From contig JAGVNU010000090.1 in the NCBI GenBank assembly GCA_020053105.1, forward strand, positions 1 through 49,103: a DNA stretch of 49,103 nucleotides. The letters are read 5' to 3'. The notes under the pieces were generated by a model. It did not search any database and had not been told where the DNA came from. It was given only the letters and a program-made list of their open reading frames with translations. A program made the position numbers and the translations under genes. Source of the DNA: Thermodesulfovibrionia bacterium (GTDB lineage: Bacteria > Nitrospirota > Thermodesulfovibrionia > UBA6902). Of the stretch, positions 15,985 to 25,155 are shown one piece after another. Each line of letters starts with the position of its first letter. Position 1 is the stretch's first letter.

Positions 15985-17624
15985 ACCATAATCATGAACT
16001 GTCGATAAAAGATTTCCCATACATCGTCAGATGGCGCGATGACAGGTGCAAACGCTGCGGCAGATGCACTGCGGTCTGTCCCATGCTTTCAATAGAGCCT
16101 GCCGTTGTCGTGAAACGCGTTGTGCAGTCCGAAGGATTGACTCCCGAACCAAAGGCGGTCCGATACACGACCACTATGGTCAAACAGACAACAAACATTG
16201 AGCGTTACTGCATCGGCTGCGGCACATGCACACTTGTATGCCCGAATGAGGCCATAGAGCCGGAATATAATCCCCGGCACAAATTTAATTTTCATAAGAA
16301 CAAAGGCGGGCATCCCTACAGAAGGGGCGGAAGGAGAAACGATCCCATGCCTTCAACGCTTGACCGCCTGAGATTCACCAGGATATCGATGCTGACCGAC
16401 CCTGCGCTCGATGCGGGAAGGCACGAGTTCAGGATAAGGACGTATCTCGGAAGGATACTTCCTGCCGAGGAACTCCCGGTAATAATGGTGAACGGGAAGC
16501 TTGAAGTTGATAAAACATCAGGCAAATTTATCCCGCCTGTCCGCGAGATTTATCCTGTAATGATAGGCAGCATGTCCATCGGCGCTCTCTCACCGACCAT
16601 GTGGGAAGGGCTCGCGATGGGCATCACTTATCTGAATGAAGTTGAGGGAATGCCTGTAGTAATGTGCTCAGGCGAAGGCGGAATGCCGCACAGACTTTTG
16701 AAATCAAGGTTTCTGAAATACTTTATTCCGCAGATTGCGTCAGGCTATTTTGGCTGGGATGAAATTGTCAGGGCGCTGCCACATATGATCGAAGACCCGT
16801 GCGCAATTGAAATCAAATATGGACAGGGCGCAAAACCCGGAGATGGCGGACTTCTCATGGCCCACAAGGTATTGAAATTGATCTCCGAGATCAGGGGAGT
16901 ACCGATGGGGGTAGACCTTCCGTCACCTCCGACGCACCAAACCCAATACTCGATTGAAGAGTCCGTTGCTAAGATGATCCAGTCCATGTCTATGGCGTGG
17001 GGGTTCAGGGTGCCTGTCTATCCGAAAATATCAGGGACGAGGACCGCCAAGGCTGTACTGAACAATCTTGTAAGGAATCCATATGCCGCAGGACTGTCGA
17101 TCGACGGTGAAGACGGAGGCACAGGTGCGGCGTACAACGTATCAATGGATACAATGGGACATCCCATTGCATCAAATATAAGAGATTGTTATCACGACCT
17201 GGTTGCTCAGGGCAAGCAAAACGAACTCCCATTGATCGCGTCAGGCGGAATCGGTAAAAAAGGCAACCTCGCGGCAAATGCAGCTGCGTTATTCATGCTC
17301 GGCGCATCTGCCGTGTCAATCGGGAAATATATAATGCAGGCCGCGGCAGGGTGTTTCGGCGATGAAATGAACCGCTGCAACGTCTGCAATCTCGGCAAAT
17401 GCCCTCGCGGCATCACTACCCAGGACCCGAAACTATACAGAAGGCTCGACCCGGATGTAGTCGCAGAGAGGGTTGTTGAAGTATATAAATCATTGGATAT
17501 CGAGCTGAAGAAAATTTTTGCGCCGATGGGCAGGAGTACGGAATTGCCTATCGGCATGTCTGACGGTATCGGTACCGATGACCACGCGATTGCCGAGAGG
17601 TTGCATATAAGTTATGTATGTTGA
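15963..17624 (+). CDS. archaeal-type glutamate synthase FMN subunit with N-terminal ferredoxin domain
   Basis: The 553-residue protein carries two [4Fe-4S] motifs (CKRCGRCTAVCP about 25-36; CIGCGTCTLVCP about 83-94) and then the GOGAT synthase barrel. GSMSIGALS, CSGEGGMPH, KYGQGAKPGDGG, DGEDGGTGAAY and ASGGIGKKGN are all intact. CNVCNLGKCPRGI provides the [3Fe-4S] ligands. It makes glutamate from 2-oxoglutarate and channelled ammonia. The start (ATG 15963) lies inside the end of the glutaminase gene. The next gene begins 9 bases after its stop. Of the three synthase-type barrels in the window it is the most canonical. Confidence 0.92.
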   Translation: MEPASRLDHNHELSIKDFPYIVRWRDDRCKRCGRCTAVCPMLSIEPAVVVKRVVQSEGLTPEPKAVRYTTTMVKQTTNIERYCIGCGTCTLVCPNEAIEPEYNPRHKFNFHKNKGGHPYRRGGRRNDPMPSTLDRLRFTRISMLTDPALDAGRHEFRIRTYLGRILPAEELPVIMVNGKLEVDKTSGKFIPPVREIYPVMIGSMSIGALSPTMWEGLAMGITYLNEVEGMPVVMCSGEGGMPHRLLKSRFLKYFIPQIASGYFGWDEIVRALPHMIEDPCAIEIKYGQGAKPGDGGLLMAHKVLKLISEIRGVPMGVDLPSPPTHQTQYSIEESVAKMIQSMSMAWGFRVPVYPKISGTRTAKAVLNNLVRNPYAAGLSIDGEDGGTGAAYNVSMDTMGHPIASNIRDCYHDLVAQGKQNELPLIASGGIGKKGNLAANAAALFMLGASAVSIGKYIMQAAAGCFGDEMNRCNVCNLGKCPRGITTQDPKLYRRLDPDVVAERVVEVYKSLDIELKKIFAPMGRSTELPIGMSDGIGTDDHAIAERLHISYVC

Positions 17625-17633
17625 TTTGGAAAT

Positions 17634-19967
17634 ATGAAAAAAACAACTATAAAAGGAAACATTAAAGGCAACAGGACCCCTTCGAGGATCTTTGAGGAAG
17701 AGATCCAGGATGCTGTCCGTAACGGCGCAAGGGACCTTCAGGTCATTGCCGATGGACAGCATGGCATAGGCGGCAGGATCTGGCCAAGAGGTGAAGGGAT
17801 AAAAATAACTGTTGAAGGCCCTGTCGGGCAGCGGCTTGGCAGCATGGGCATGTTCGGCACTGAGATTGTCATTAATGGAAGCGTTTCTGATGATGCAGGC
17901 TGGATAAACTGCGGCGCTAAAATAACCGTGCTTGGCGACGTCACAAACGGCGCCCACAATGCAGCAGCACAGGGAATACTCTATGTGCAGGGCGGTGGTG
18001 GAGCGCGCTGCGACACGATGACAAAGCACAATCCCAGATTCGACCCGCCCCAGTCATGGTATTTTCGCGACGTTGGCGACACCTTTGCGGAATTTAAAGC
18101 GGGCGGTATTGCGGTTGTCTGCGGAGTGGACCCGCGAAATCCCGAAAACATCCTAGGCTATCGTCCGTGCGTCGGGATGGTGGGCGGGGCGGTTTATTTC
18201 CGCGGGCCTATTCAAGGATACAGCGCAGGCGACGTTCAGCTTCTTGAACTCACTGATCAGGACTGGCAGTGGCTTACCGAAAACATGAAGCCGTACCTTG
18301 AGGCAATAGAACGCATTGAATATTATGATGAGCTCACCCGTTCAAAAGACACCTGGAAAAAACTTATTCCCTTCACTGCGCAGGAACGGGCAAAGAAAAA
18401 AGCCTTCAAAATGTCCATCACCGATTTCCGCAATAATATCTGGGAGACGGGCGTCGGCAAGGGCGGGATATTTGCAGAGTATTTGGGCCACCCCTCAACG
18501 GTCCTTCCATATGTCACAACCGGAGAAGACAGGAGATACCGGCCGGTATGGAACAATTACAAATATGCCCCGCCTTGCGAACATGCATGTCCAAGCGGGA
18601 TACCGACACAGAAACGAGCACAACTGATAAGGGAAGGAAAATTAAAGGAGGCACTTCAGCTTGTGCTTCAATACAGCCCGCTTCCCGCATCCGTATGCGG
18701 TGAGATATGTCCGAACCTCTGCATGCAGTCATGCACAAGGGCGCAGGTTGATACGCCGTTTAATGTCAGGGAGCTTGGAAAGGCAAGCGTGGACCTCAAG
18801 CTTCCCAAACGCGAAAAAAAGACCGGTAGGAAAGTCGCCGTGATCGGCGGCGGCCCCGGCGGATTATCCGCTGCGTGGCAGCTTGCTCTAAAGGGACACG
18901 ATGTTGACCTCTATGAGGCTGCGGAAAAGCTCGGAGGCAAGCTTGAGCTTTGCATTCCCCGTGAAAGAATGCCCCAGGAGATTCTGCAAAAAGAGCTTTC
19001 ACGTTTTGAAGAGATAGGCGTCAAAGTCCATCTCGGCGCAATAGTTAACAGGAAATCATTTGATGACATATACAAAAAACACGATGCGGTTGTGGTCGCT
19101 TGCGGAGCGCATAAGCCGAGGATGATGAACGTCCACGGTTCGGATGATATGGTCTCCGCATATGACTTTTTAAAGGGAATAAATATCGGTGATGTTCCGA
19201 ACATGAAAGATAAAAGAGTGGTCGTCATAGGCGCCGGTAATGTCGGGATGGACGTTGCAGCCCAGGCATACCACTGCGGCGCAAAGGAAGTGACCGCTGT
19301 TGATATTCAAAAACCCGCGGCATTCGGCAAGGAGCTGGAGATTGCCCAGGCACTTGGGACAAAGATCGTCTGGCCTAAATTTACGGACAAGTTTGTGAAG
19401 AAGGAAAAGAAGATTTACTTCACCGACGGCTCATCGCTTGATGCAGACGTTGTCGTCATCTCCATTGGCGATACACCGTTGACAGAATTTCTCCCGCCCT
19501 CAGTGCATACAAACAAACAGGGCTGGATCGAAGCCGACGAGGCAGGACACACTTCCGATCCAAAGGTCTTCGCAATCGGCGACGCCACAAAACTCGGCCT
19601 CGTAACACACGCCATCGGACACGGCAGAAAGTCAGCGGATGCCATTCACGCACTGCTTTCAGGAAGATCATATTACATGCCGGCCCCAAAACCAATGGTC
19701 GCATATGACAAGATAAAAACCTCATATTACGACATCTGCAAAGGTGAGCCCTTCAAGCCCAGGACGGAAGCAACCCGCTGCATGTCCTGCGCTGTATGCC
19801 GCGACTGCCACATGTGTGAGGCGACATGTTACTATGGAGCAATCAGCCGAAAGGACACCCCTGATGGCTCATACGAATACGTGGTAGATGAAAACCTCTG
19901 CATAGGCTGCAGCTTCTGCGCCGGCATCTGCCCGTGCGGCGTGTGGGAGATGGTGGAGAATATTTAA
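17634..19967 (+). CDS. GXGXG domain - GltD-like oxidoreductase - ferredoxin fusion (glutamate synthase)
   Basis: The 777-residue fusion has three parts. Residues 1-250 are the GltB3 beta-helix (GPVGQRLGSMGMFG, GDVTNGAHNAAAQG). Residues 300-680 are a GltD-type flavoprotein with an N-terminal Cys cluster (PPCEHACPSGIP, CGEICPNLC), the FAD motif GGGPGGLSA (about 402) and the NAD(P) motif GAGNVGMD (about 533). The C terminus has two [4Fe-4S] sets (CMSCAVCRDCHMC, CIGCSFCAGICPCG). It should bring electrons from NAD(P)H, or ferredoxin, to the FMN subunit. With the two preceding genes it completes a GOGAT. A strong terminator follows directly. Confidence 0.9.
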   Translation: MKKTTIKGNIKGNRTPSRIFEEEIQDAVRNGARDLQVIADGQHGIGGRIWPRGEGIKITVEGPVGQRLGSMGMFGTEIVINGSVSDDAGWINCGAKITVLGDVTNGAHNAAAQGILYVQGGGGARCDTMTKHNPRFDPPQSWYFRDVGDTFAEFKAGGIAVVCGVDPRNPENILGYRPCVGMVGGAVYFRGPIQGYSAGDVQLLELTDQDWQWLTENMKPYLEAIERIEYYDELTRSKDTWKKLIPFTAQERAKKKAFKMSITDFRNNIWETGVGKGGIFAEYLGHPSTVLPYVTTGEDRRYRPVWNNYKYAPPCEHACPSGIPTQKRAQLIREGKLKEALQLVLQYSPLPASVCGEICPNLCMQSCTRAQVDTPFNVRELGKASVDLKLPKREKKTGRKVAVIGGGPGGLSAAWQLALKGHDVDLYEAAEKLGGKLELCIPRERMPQEILQKELSRFEEIGVKVHLGAIVNRKSFDDIYKKHDAVVVACGAHKPRMMNVHGSDDMVSAYDFLKGINIGDVPNMKDKRVVVIGAGNVGMDVAAQAYHCGAKEVTAVDIQKPAAFGKELEIAQALGTKIVWPKFTDKFVKKEKKIYFTDGSSLDADVVVISIGDTPLTEFLPPSVHTNKQGWIEADEAGHTSDPKVFAIGDATKLGLVTHAIGHGRKSADAIHALLSGRSYYMPAPKPMVAYDKIKTSYYDICKGEPFKPRTEATRCMSCAVCRDCHMCEATCYYGAISRKDTPDGSYEYVVDENLCIGCSFCAGICPCGVWEMVENI

Positions 19968-19970
19968 TCT

Positions 19971-20002
19971 GCAGTGGCATATTGCAATATGCCATTGCTT
20001 TT
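19971..20002. terminator. strong, probably bidirectional terminator
   Basis: A 12-bp stem, GCAGTGGCATAT (19971-19982) with ATATGCCATTGC (19987-19998) and one G-T pair, around a TGCA loop, is followed by TTTT. It lies between the convergent glutamate synthase and exonuclease genes, and so probably serves both strands. Confidence 0.75.
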
Positions 20003-20490
20003 CAGACACCCAGAATCTCCCTGAGCGTCCTTAAATTCAACACATCCTCTTCATTATATTTCAGCAGCGTTGCAAGCGCTTCCCGGTCGCCGTCGCTGAC
20101 GTAATTCCACCACAACTGCACTGCGGCCCATCCGTCGACTCCTGTCAATTCCCTTGCGATCCCGAGCTGCCTTTCAACGCTCTTTAAGCCGCCTTTCAGA
20201 TTTCTCTTCCAGCAGGCGTACATAAGGTCTTCATGAAGACAGCATTCCGTGAGGTCGACATTGAGCTTTGCATTAATAAAGGGCAGATCAAACCGCGATC
20301 CGTTATAAGTATAGAGCTTTGTCACATTCCCGATAGCCGTTATCAGGCTGTCAGACGATATTTCGTCACCAACCAACTGCATGACGTGGCTGTCATTTCC
20401 GTTTTCTCTATAAATACCAATAACTGTTAATTCACTCTCAACGGGACTCAACCCCGTGGTCTCTATGTCAAGATAAGCGCGATAATGCAT
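20002..20490 (-). CDS. RNase H-like 3'-5' exonuclease (YprB/RNase_H_2 family)
   Basis: The 162-residue protein shows the DEDD-exonuclease pattern: YLDIETTG (Asp8, Glu10), YNGSRFDLPFI (about 89-99) and the C-terminal YNEEDVLNL (about 146-154). These coordinate two metals for hydrolysis of DNA or RNA ends. ATG 20490 is chosen over the in-frame TTG at 20493; an AGGAAAGG site lies upstream. Proteins of this family are often stand-alone or fused to helicases; here it is alone, convergent with the glutamate synthase operon. Substrate unknown. Confidence 0.82.
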   Translation of the reverse strand: MHYRAYLDIETTGLSPVESELTVIGIYRENGNDSHVMQLVGDEISSDSLITAIGNVTKLYTYNGSRFDLPFINAKLNVDLTECCLHEDLMYACWKRNLKGGLKSVERQLGIARELTGVDGWAAVQLWWNYVSDGDREALATLLKYNEEDVLNLRTLREILGV

Positions 20491-20562
20491 CAAAAGATAC
20501 CTTTCCTGTTTGAAAATTTTAAATGCTTCAAGGTGGGGAAGTCAAGAAAAGTCCTGATTCCC

Positions 20563-20590
20563 GCAGGGGCAATTCATGAACTGCCCCTGC
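20563..20590. repeat. palindromic GCAGGGGC...GCCCCTGC element
   Basis: The left arm GCAGGGGCA (20563-20571) pairs with TGCCCCTGC (20582-20590). Between them, after one mismatch, is the palindrome TTCATGAA. It belongs to the common GTAGGGGCAATTCATGAATTGCCCCTAC type of intergenic repeat and is related to the element at 8371-8428. It sits between two divergent genes. Confidence 0.65.
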
Positions 20591-20630
20591 ATACATTGCT
20601 CCTGTAAAGTCAAACCATTAAAATACCATT

Positions 20631-21386
20631 ATGAAACCTCAAACAAATGAAATCACCGTCAGATCAATCCTGACCAAATCCGGCATCCCGGGCATGAAAT
20701 ACTGCGTCAATCCCTATGTAGGCTGCGCGCACGCATGCCTTTACTGTTACGCGACCTTCATGAAAAGGTTTACAGGCCATCATGAGCCCTGGGGCAGCTT
20801 TGTTGATGTAAAGATAAATGCACCGGAGGTCTTGCGGCGACAGCTCAAGCGGGCCGAAAGAGGCACTGTGATGGTAAGTTCCGTGACTGACGCATATCAG
20901 GCGGTTGAGGCAAGGTACAAACTCACGCGCAAATGTCTGGAGGTACTTTCGCTGTTTAAATTCCCTGTAAGCATTCTTACAAAATCCCCGCTTGTAACAA
21001 GAGACATGGACATTATTTCAAAAATGGACGAGGTTGAAGTCGGCTTGACCATTACTACAGATGATGACCGGACAAGAAAGATATTCGAGCCTTCTGCCCC
21101 TCCGGTCGCGGCCCGTATTGATGCATTGAAAAAGCTTCACCAGGCAGGAATTAACACCTATGTCTTTATAGGCCCCCTTCTCCCCATGGACCCTGAATCA
21201 CTGGCAAAACAGATAAGCCCTTACGCAGGCAGCATCCTCATTGACAGGATGAATTATGTCAGCAAAACAGAACGGGTCTACAAAAATAACAGGCTGGAAA
21301 AATGGCTTGACGCTGACTTTATAGACGATATCATTTCCCGTCTGAAGAAGAACCTTTCTGCAAATGACATATCCATTATTTGCTGA
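20631..21386 (+). CDS. SplB-like radical SAM protein
   Basis: The 251-residue protein has the radical SAM motif GCAHACLYCYA (Cys32, Cys36, Cys39 binding the [4Fe-4S] cluster). It is followed by features of the spore-photoproduct-lyase-like/Rv2578c group: VNPYVGC before the motif, VSSVTDAYQAVE and ILTKSPL after it. These enzymes cleave S-adenosylmethionine to start a radical reaction; the substrate of this non-spore group is unknown. No strong ribosome binding site precedes the ATG. It is divergent from the exonuclease gene. A DNA-repair role is possible because of both neighbours and family, but this is inference. Confidence 0.83.
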   Translation: MKPQTNEITVRSILTKSGIPGMKYCVNPYVGCAHACLYCYATFMKRFTGHHEPWGSFVDVKINAPEVLRRQLKRAERGTVMVSSVTDAYQAVEARYKLTRKCLEVLSLFKFPVSILTKSPLVTRDMDIISKMDEVEVGLTITTDDDRTRKIFEPSAPPVAARIDALKKLHQAGINTYVFIGPLLPMDPESLAKQISPYAGSILIDRMNYVSKTERVYKNNRLEKWLDADFIDDIISRLKKNLSANDISIIC

Positions 21387-21552
21387 CCACTTTTATATTT
21401 ACTGCTCTTAGTTTTTTCAACGATTAACAAACCGCTGCAGCAAGTCCGCATTTACCCTAATGCATTGTCTTAAGTTGCCTTTTGAAATTGCCGATACAGA
21501 TCCATAACACGCGAGCAACCGCAGTGCGTTCGGATATGCCTAATTATAATTT

Positions 21553-23145
21553 ATGAAACTTTTATACAAAATTCTGGGGATAAGTTTATTAATTTCCTTA
21601 TTTGCCGGTATAGCTATTTTAGCCAGTATAAGAGGCATTCACTCATTAAGAAATGATTTCATGGATGTAACGGAAAAAAACCTCCCGTTAGTTGAAATGC
21701 TCGATGATCTGAGATTCACAGGTCTGAGAATAGTTGCTTCTACGAATGAACTCTGCCTTATTCTCGCTGAGCAGAAGCATGCATCAGAAAGAGCGGAAAC
21801 TGATATCCAGGGAGAGCAGGAGGAATATCTTATAACCAATGCGGTAACTGCATATAACACTACATTTAACAAATATGAAAAATATGTTTATAAACATTCC
21901 CCTCAGGATCAGACTTACGTGGATAAATTAAAGACATCAGGACAAAAGCTGATCCAGGGAAGCAATCATATTATTGAACTGAAGCAAAACGGAATAAAAG
22001 GCGCTGTAATACTGGAGAACAAGGAAGAATTTGAAGAAGCAGAAGTGTCATTTCTAAATGAAATAAGCACCGCACTTGAACATGAAACATCGCAGCTTGC
22101 CGAAAAAAAAGAACAGGTACTGTTAACGTCGGACTCGGCAATTGAAACAATAAAAATCATCAGCTTTTCTGCGTTTTTTCTTTCCTTCAGCAGCAGTATA
22201 TTGATGGCCGTATTCATTACGCGTCCGGTGGAAAGATTAAAACTCGCCGCCATCAGAATAGGACAGGGAGATCTTGACACGAGAGTAACGGTCCGGTCCG
22301 GAGACGAGATCGGAGAACTGGCGCGGTCTTTTAATAAAATGGCGGGAGACCTGAAGGACGGACAGAATAACTTATTGTCAATAACCGATAAACTTAAGCA
22401 GAGCAATAATGACCTGGCTAAATTTCTCCAGATAGCATCCCATGATCTGCAGGAGCCCCTCCGTAAGGTCATAGTCTTTGGAGACCGGCTGCAGGAAAAA
22501 TATTCCATGGCGCTTGATGATAAAGGGAAAGATTACTTCCGCCGGCTGCAGAGATCAACTAGGCGTATGCAGCGTCTCATTGATGACCTTGTCGAGTTCT
22601 CAAGGGTCACAGCTGCCGCAAAGTCACTCGATAAGGTGGACCTTTCAGCAGTCGCCGGAGAGGTCCTGAACGACCTGATGACAGTCGTCCGGCAAACAGA
22701 GGCCCGAATAGAGATCGGGGAGCTCTCTTCCCTGCACGCGGACCCGGCCCTGATGAAACAGCTCCTTCATCACCTGATAGACAACTCCCTGAAGTTCAGA
22801 AAAAAGGACGCGTCACCGGCCATCAGGATTTCAGGTTCATTTATAAGCCACCCAGGGAACGGCAAGGGTCATTTAGAGAAGGAATTTTATCAGTTGAGCG
22901 TTACGGACAACGGGATCGGCTTCGGCCAGAAATACTCAGATCGTATTTTTGATGTGTTCCAGCGGCTTAACAGCAAGAAAGAATATGAAGGCACAGGCAT
23001 CGGGCTTTCCATATGCCGCAAGATCGTCGAACGGCATGGCGGGACCATCACGGCAAAAGGAGTCCCCGGTGAGGGCGCAACATTTATAATTGAACTTCCG
23101 CTGAGACAAAATCCGGCAGGTGATGATGAAAATATACCGGTTTAA
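21553..23145 (+). CDS. membrane sensor histidine kinase (HAMP-HisKA-HATPase)
   Basis: The 530-residue protein has a TM helix at about 5-27, a helical periplasmic sensor (about 28-197, four-helix-bundle-like), TM2 at about 198-222 and a HAMP linker (about 222-275). A phytochrome-type HisKA follows with phospho-acceptor His297 in ASHDLQEPLRK. The HATPase shows N (DNSLKFR), G1 (DNGIGFG) and G2 (GTGIGLSI) boxes. Its kinase half closely matches the next gene. No Shine-Dalgarno site is evident at the ATG. It opens the long signalling region; the likely partner is the Rcp1-like regulator at 24697. Confidence 0.9.
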   Translation: MKLLYKILGISLLISLFAGIAILASIRGIHSLRNDFMDVTEKNLPLVEMLDDLRFTGLRIVASTNELCLILAEQKHASERAETDIQGEQEEYLITNAVTAYNTTFNKYEKYVYKHSPQDQTYVDKLKTSGQKLIQGSNHIIELKQNGIKGAVILENKEEFEEAEVSFLNEISTALEHETSQLAEKKEQVLLTSDSAIETIKIISFSAFFLSFSSSILMAVFITRPVERLKLAAIRIGQGDLDTRVTVRSGDEIGELARSFNKMAGDLKDGQNNLLSITDKLKQSNNDLAKFLQIASHDLQEPLRKVIVFGDRLQEKYSMALDDKGKDYFRRLQRSTRRMQRLIDDLVEFSRVTAAAKSLDKVDLSAVAGEVLNDLMTVVRQTEARIEIGELSSLHADPALMKQLLHHLIDNSLKFRKKDASPAIRISGSFISHPGNGKGHLEKEFYQLSVTDNGIGFGQKYSDRIFDVFQRLNSKKEYEGTGIGLSICRKIVERHGGTITAKGVPGEGATFIIELPLRQNPAGDDENIPV

Positions 23146-23282
23146 TCATAAGTGGGTCCTTCCTGAATCATTTGTTTGTTTTCTTGACGTTCTGTTTACC
23201 GGGGAAGCACAGGCGGGCATGCTTTAATGCCCTTTCTCAAGTTCTGCTGTAATTCGCCGATTGAATAAAAAATATTCGTGAC

Positions 23283-24707
23283 ATGCCGAATATCAAAACT
23301 GCTTACAGGAATGCTATGTTCAAGAATAGAATATTAAGATACATTTTTATCATCCTGTTATTTGTGGGGATACTGTTCCCTGCAGCCAATATTTATCTGG
23401 TGCTTCCGTATTTCACGGACCTGTTCATAAACAATGTTGAGGATGAAGCTGTGAGGCTGGGGAACCATCTGTCAGACTTATATTTCAATGAGAACAAGCC
23501 CGTTGAAACAGCCGATGTCAAAATAATTGAAAACAACATTAATAAACACATTCAGCACCTGCACCTGATCAACTTAAAAATATTCTCTCCTGAAGGTAAC
23601 ATTTTATATTCAGTCAATAAAAAAGACATTGGCACCGTCAACCAGAAAGATTATTTTCACAATGTTGTTGCAAAGGGCTCACCTTATACCAAGCTTGTCG
23701 AAAAAGACACAATATCCCTGGAAGGCCAGAATGTTATTGCCGATGTCATAGAGACCTATGTCCCCATCATGTCAAAAGGCAGGTTCATGGGCGCCTTCGA
23801 AATTTATTATGACGTAACGAACAAGAAGGAGGCGTTAAATAAAGTCATTTTAAAGGCGTCTGTTATCCCCGTTGCCATGACTTTCGGCGGGTTCATACTT
23901 ACCATCATGATACTTTTACGGCTTGACAAGACCATGAGCAGGCAGAAAAAAACCGAAGAGGAACTGAAGATCTATTCCGTCAGGCTGCAAAACAGCAATA
24001 AGGAACTGCAGGATTTCGCCCATATCGCTTCTCATGACCTTCAGGAACCCCTCAGAAAGATAACCGCGTTCAGCGACCGTCTTAAGATCAGATATGCAGA
24101 CGCCCTTGATGAGACCGGACTGGATTATATCAAAAGAATGCAGAACGCCGCATATCGCATGCAGAAACTCATTGAAGGACTCATGGCCTATTCACGGGTC
24201 ACTACAAAGGCGCAGCCTTTTGAAACAGTCAACCTTTCTTCAATTGCTCATGAGGTGTTATCGGACCTGGAAGTGCGCATCCAGAATTCCGGAGGCAGGG
24301 TGGAAATCGGGGAATTGCCCACAGTGCATGCCGACCCCCTTCAGATGAGACAGTTATTTCAGAACCTCATTGCAAACGCCCTGAAATTCCATAAGCAAGA
24401 GAGTTCTCCCGTGGTAAAGGTCTATGCCGATACATCCTCGGAATCAAACGGGGAGGTATGCAGGGTGACGGTCAAAGACAACGGCATCGGGTTCGACGAA
24501 AAATACGCGGACCGCATATTCGGAGTATTTCAGAGGCTCCACGGCAAACAGGAATATGAAGGCTCCGGCATCGGGCTTTCGGTCTGCCGCCGGATCGTAG
24601 AGAGACACGGCGGGACTATTACTGCTAAAAGCGCTCCCGGTGAGGGAGCGACCTTTACCATAGATTTACCACTTAACCAGGACCAGGGAGGGAACAATGG
24701 AAGATAA
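23283..24707 (+). CDS. membrane sensor histidine kinase, paralogue of the preceding gene
   Basis: The 474-residue kinase has TM1 (about 15-40), a periplasmic PAS/Cache-like sensor (about 41-195), TM2 (about 198-222) and no HAMP. A short coiled coil then leads to HisKA (His251 in ASHDLQEPLRK) and a HATPase domain ending GSGIGLSVCRR. An internal ATG at 23316 has a better ribosome binding site (CAGGAATGCT) than 23283, so the protein may start 11 residues later. The last 11 bases overlap the next response regulator, so that pair is probably cognate. The kinase core is near-duplicate to 21553-23145 while the sensors differ. Confidence 0.9.
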   Translation: MPNIKTAYRNAMFKNRILRYIFIILLFVGILFPAANIYLVLPYFTDLFINNVEDEAVRLGNHLSDLYFNENKPVETADVKIIENNINKHIQHLHLINLKIFSPEGNILYSVNKKDIGTVNQKDYFHNVVAKGSPYTKLVEKDTISLEGQNVIADVIETYVPIMSKGRFMGAFEIYYDVTNKKEALNKVILKASVIPVAMTFGGFILTIMILLRLDKTMSRQKKTEEELKIYSVRLQNSNKELQDFAHIASHDLQEPLRKITAFSDRLKIRYADALDETGLDYIKRMQNAAYRMQKLIEGLMAYSRVTTKAQPFETVNLSSIAHEVLSDLEVRIQNSGGRVEIGELPTVHADPLQMRQLFQNLIANALKFHKQESSPVVKVYADTSSESNGEVCRVTVKDNGIGFDEKYADRIFGVFQRLHGKQEYEGSGIGLSVCRRIVERHGGTITAKSAPGEGATFTIDLPLNQDQGGNNGR

Positions 24708-25152
24708 GGCAAAGTCGATCACGATCCTTATGGCCGATGACGATGAAGACGACCGCATGATGACCAAGGAGGCTTTTGAAGAGGCCAGACTGGTCAATGA
24801 GCTGCGTTTTGTAGAGGACGGTGAAGAACTTCTCGATTATTTGAACCATCGCGGCAAATACTCCGATCCCGCTCATTCTCCGCGGCCGGGGCTGATCCTG
24901 CTCGACCTCAACATGCCGAGAAAAGACGGACGTGAAGCGCTCAGGGACATCAAGGCTGACCCTGACCTCAAACAGATCCCGATTGTCGTGCTGACCACTT
25001 CAAAGGCTGAAGAGGACATCTATCGCAGCTATGACCTGGGGGTCAACTCCTTTATCACAAAACCGGTCTCTTTTGAGGGAATGGTCTTTGTGATAAGCAC
25101 GCTTGCGCAGTACTGGTTCCAGATAGTCAGGCTGCCGGAAAGAAAACAATAA
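24697..25152 (+). CDS. Rcp1-like single-domain response regulator
   Basis: The 151-residue protein is a REC domain only. It has the acidic pocket DDDEDD (about 14-19), phospho-acceptor Asp70 in LILLDLNMPRKDG, Thr in VVLTTSK and Lys in FITKPV. The extended loop before Asp70 is typical of cyanobacterial-phytochrome-type Rcp1 regulators, matching the phytochrome-type HisKA of the two upstream kinases. With no output domain it probably passes the phosphoryl group on or binds a target protein. Its start overlaps the kinase gene, with GGAGGG upstream, and the next gene begins 3 bases after its stop. Confidence 0.92.
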   Translation: MEDKAKSITILMADDDEDDRMMTKEAFEEARLVNELRFVEDGEELLDYLNHRGKYSDPAHSPRPGLILLDLNMPRKDGREALRDIKADPDLKQIPIVVLTTSKAEEDIYRSYDLGVNSFITKPVSFEGMVFVISTLAQYWFQIVRLPERKQ

Positions 25153-25155
25153 TAC

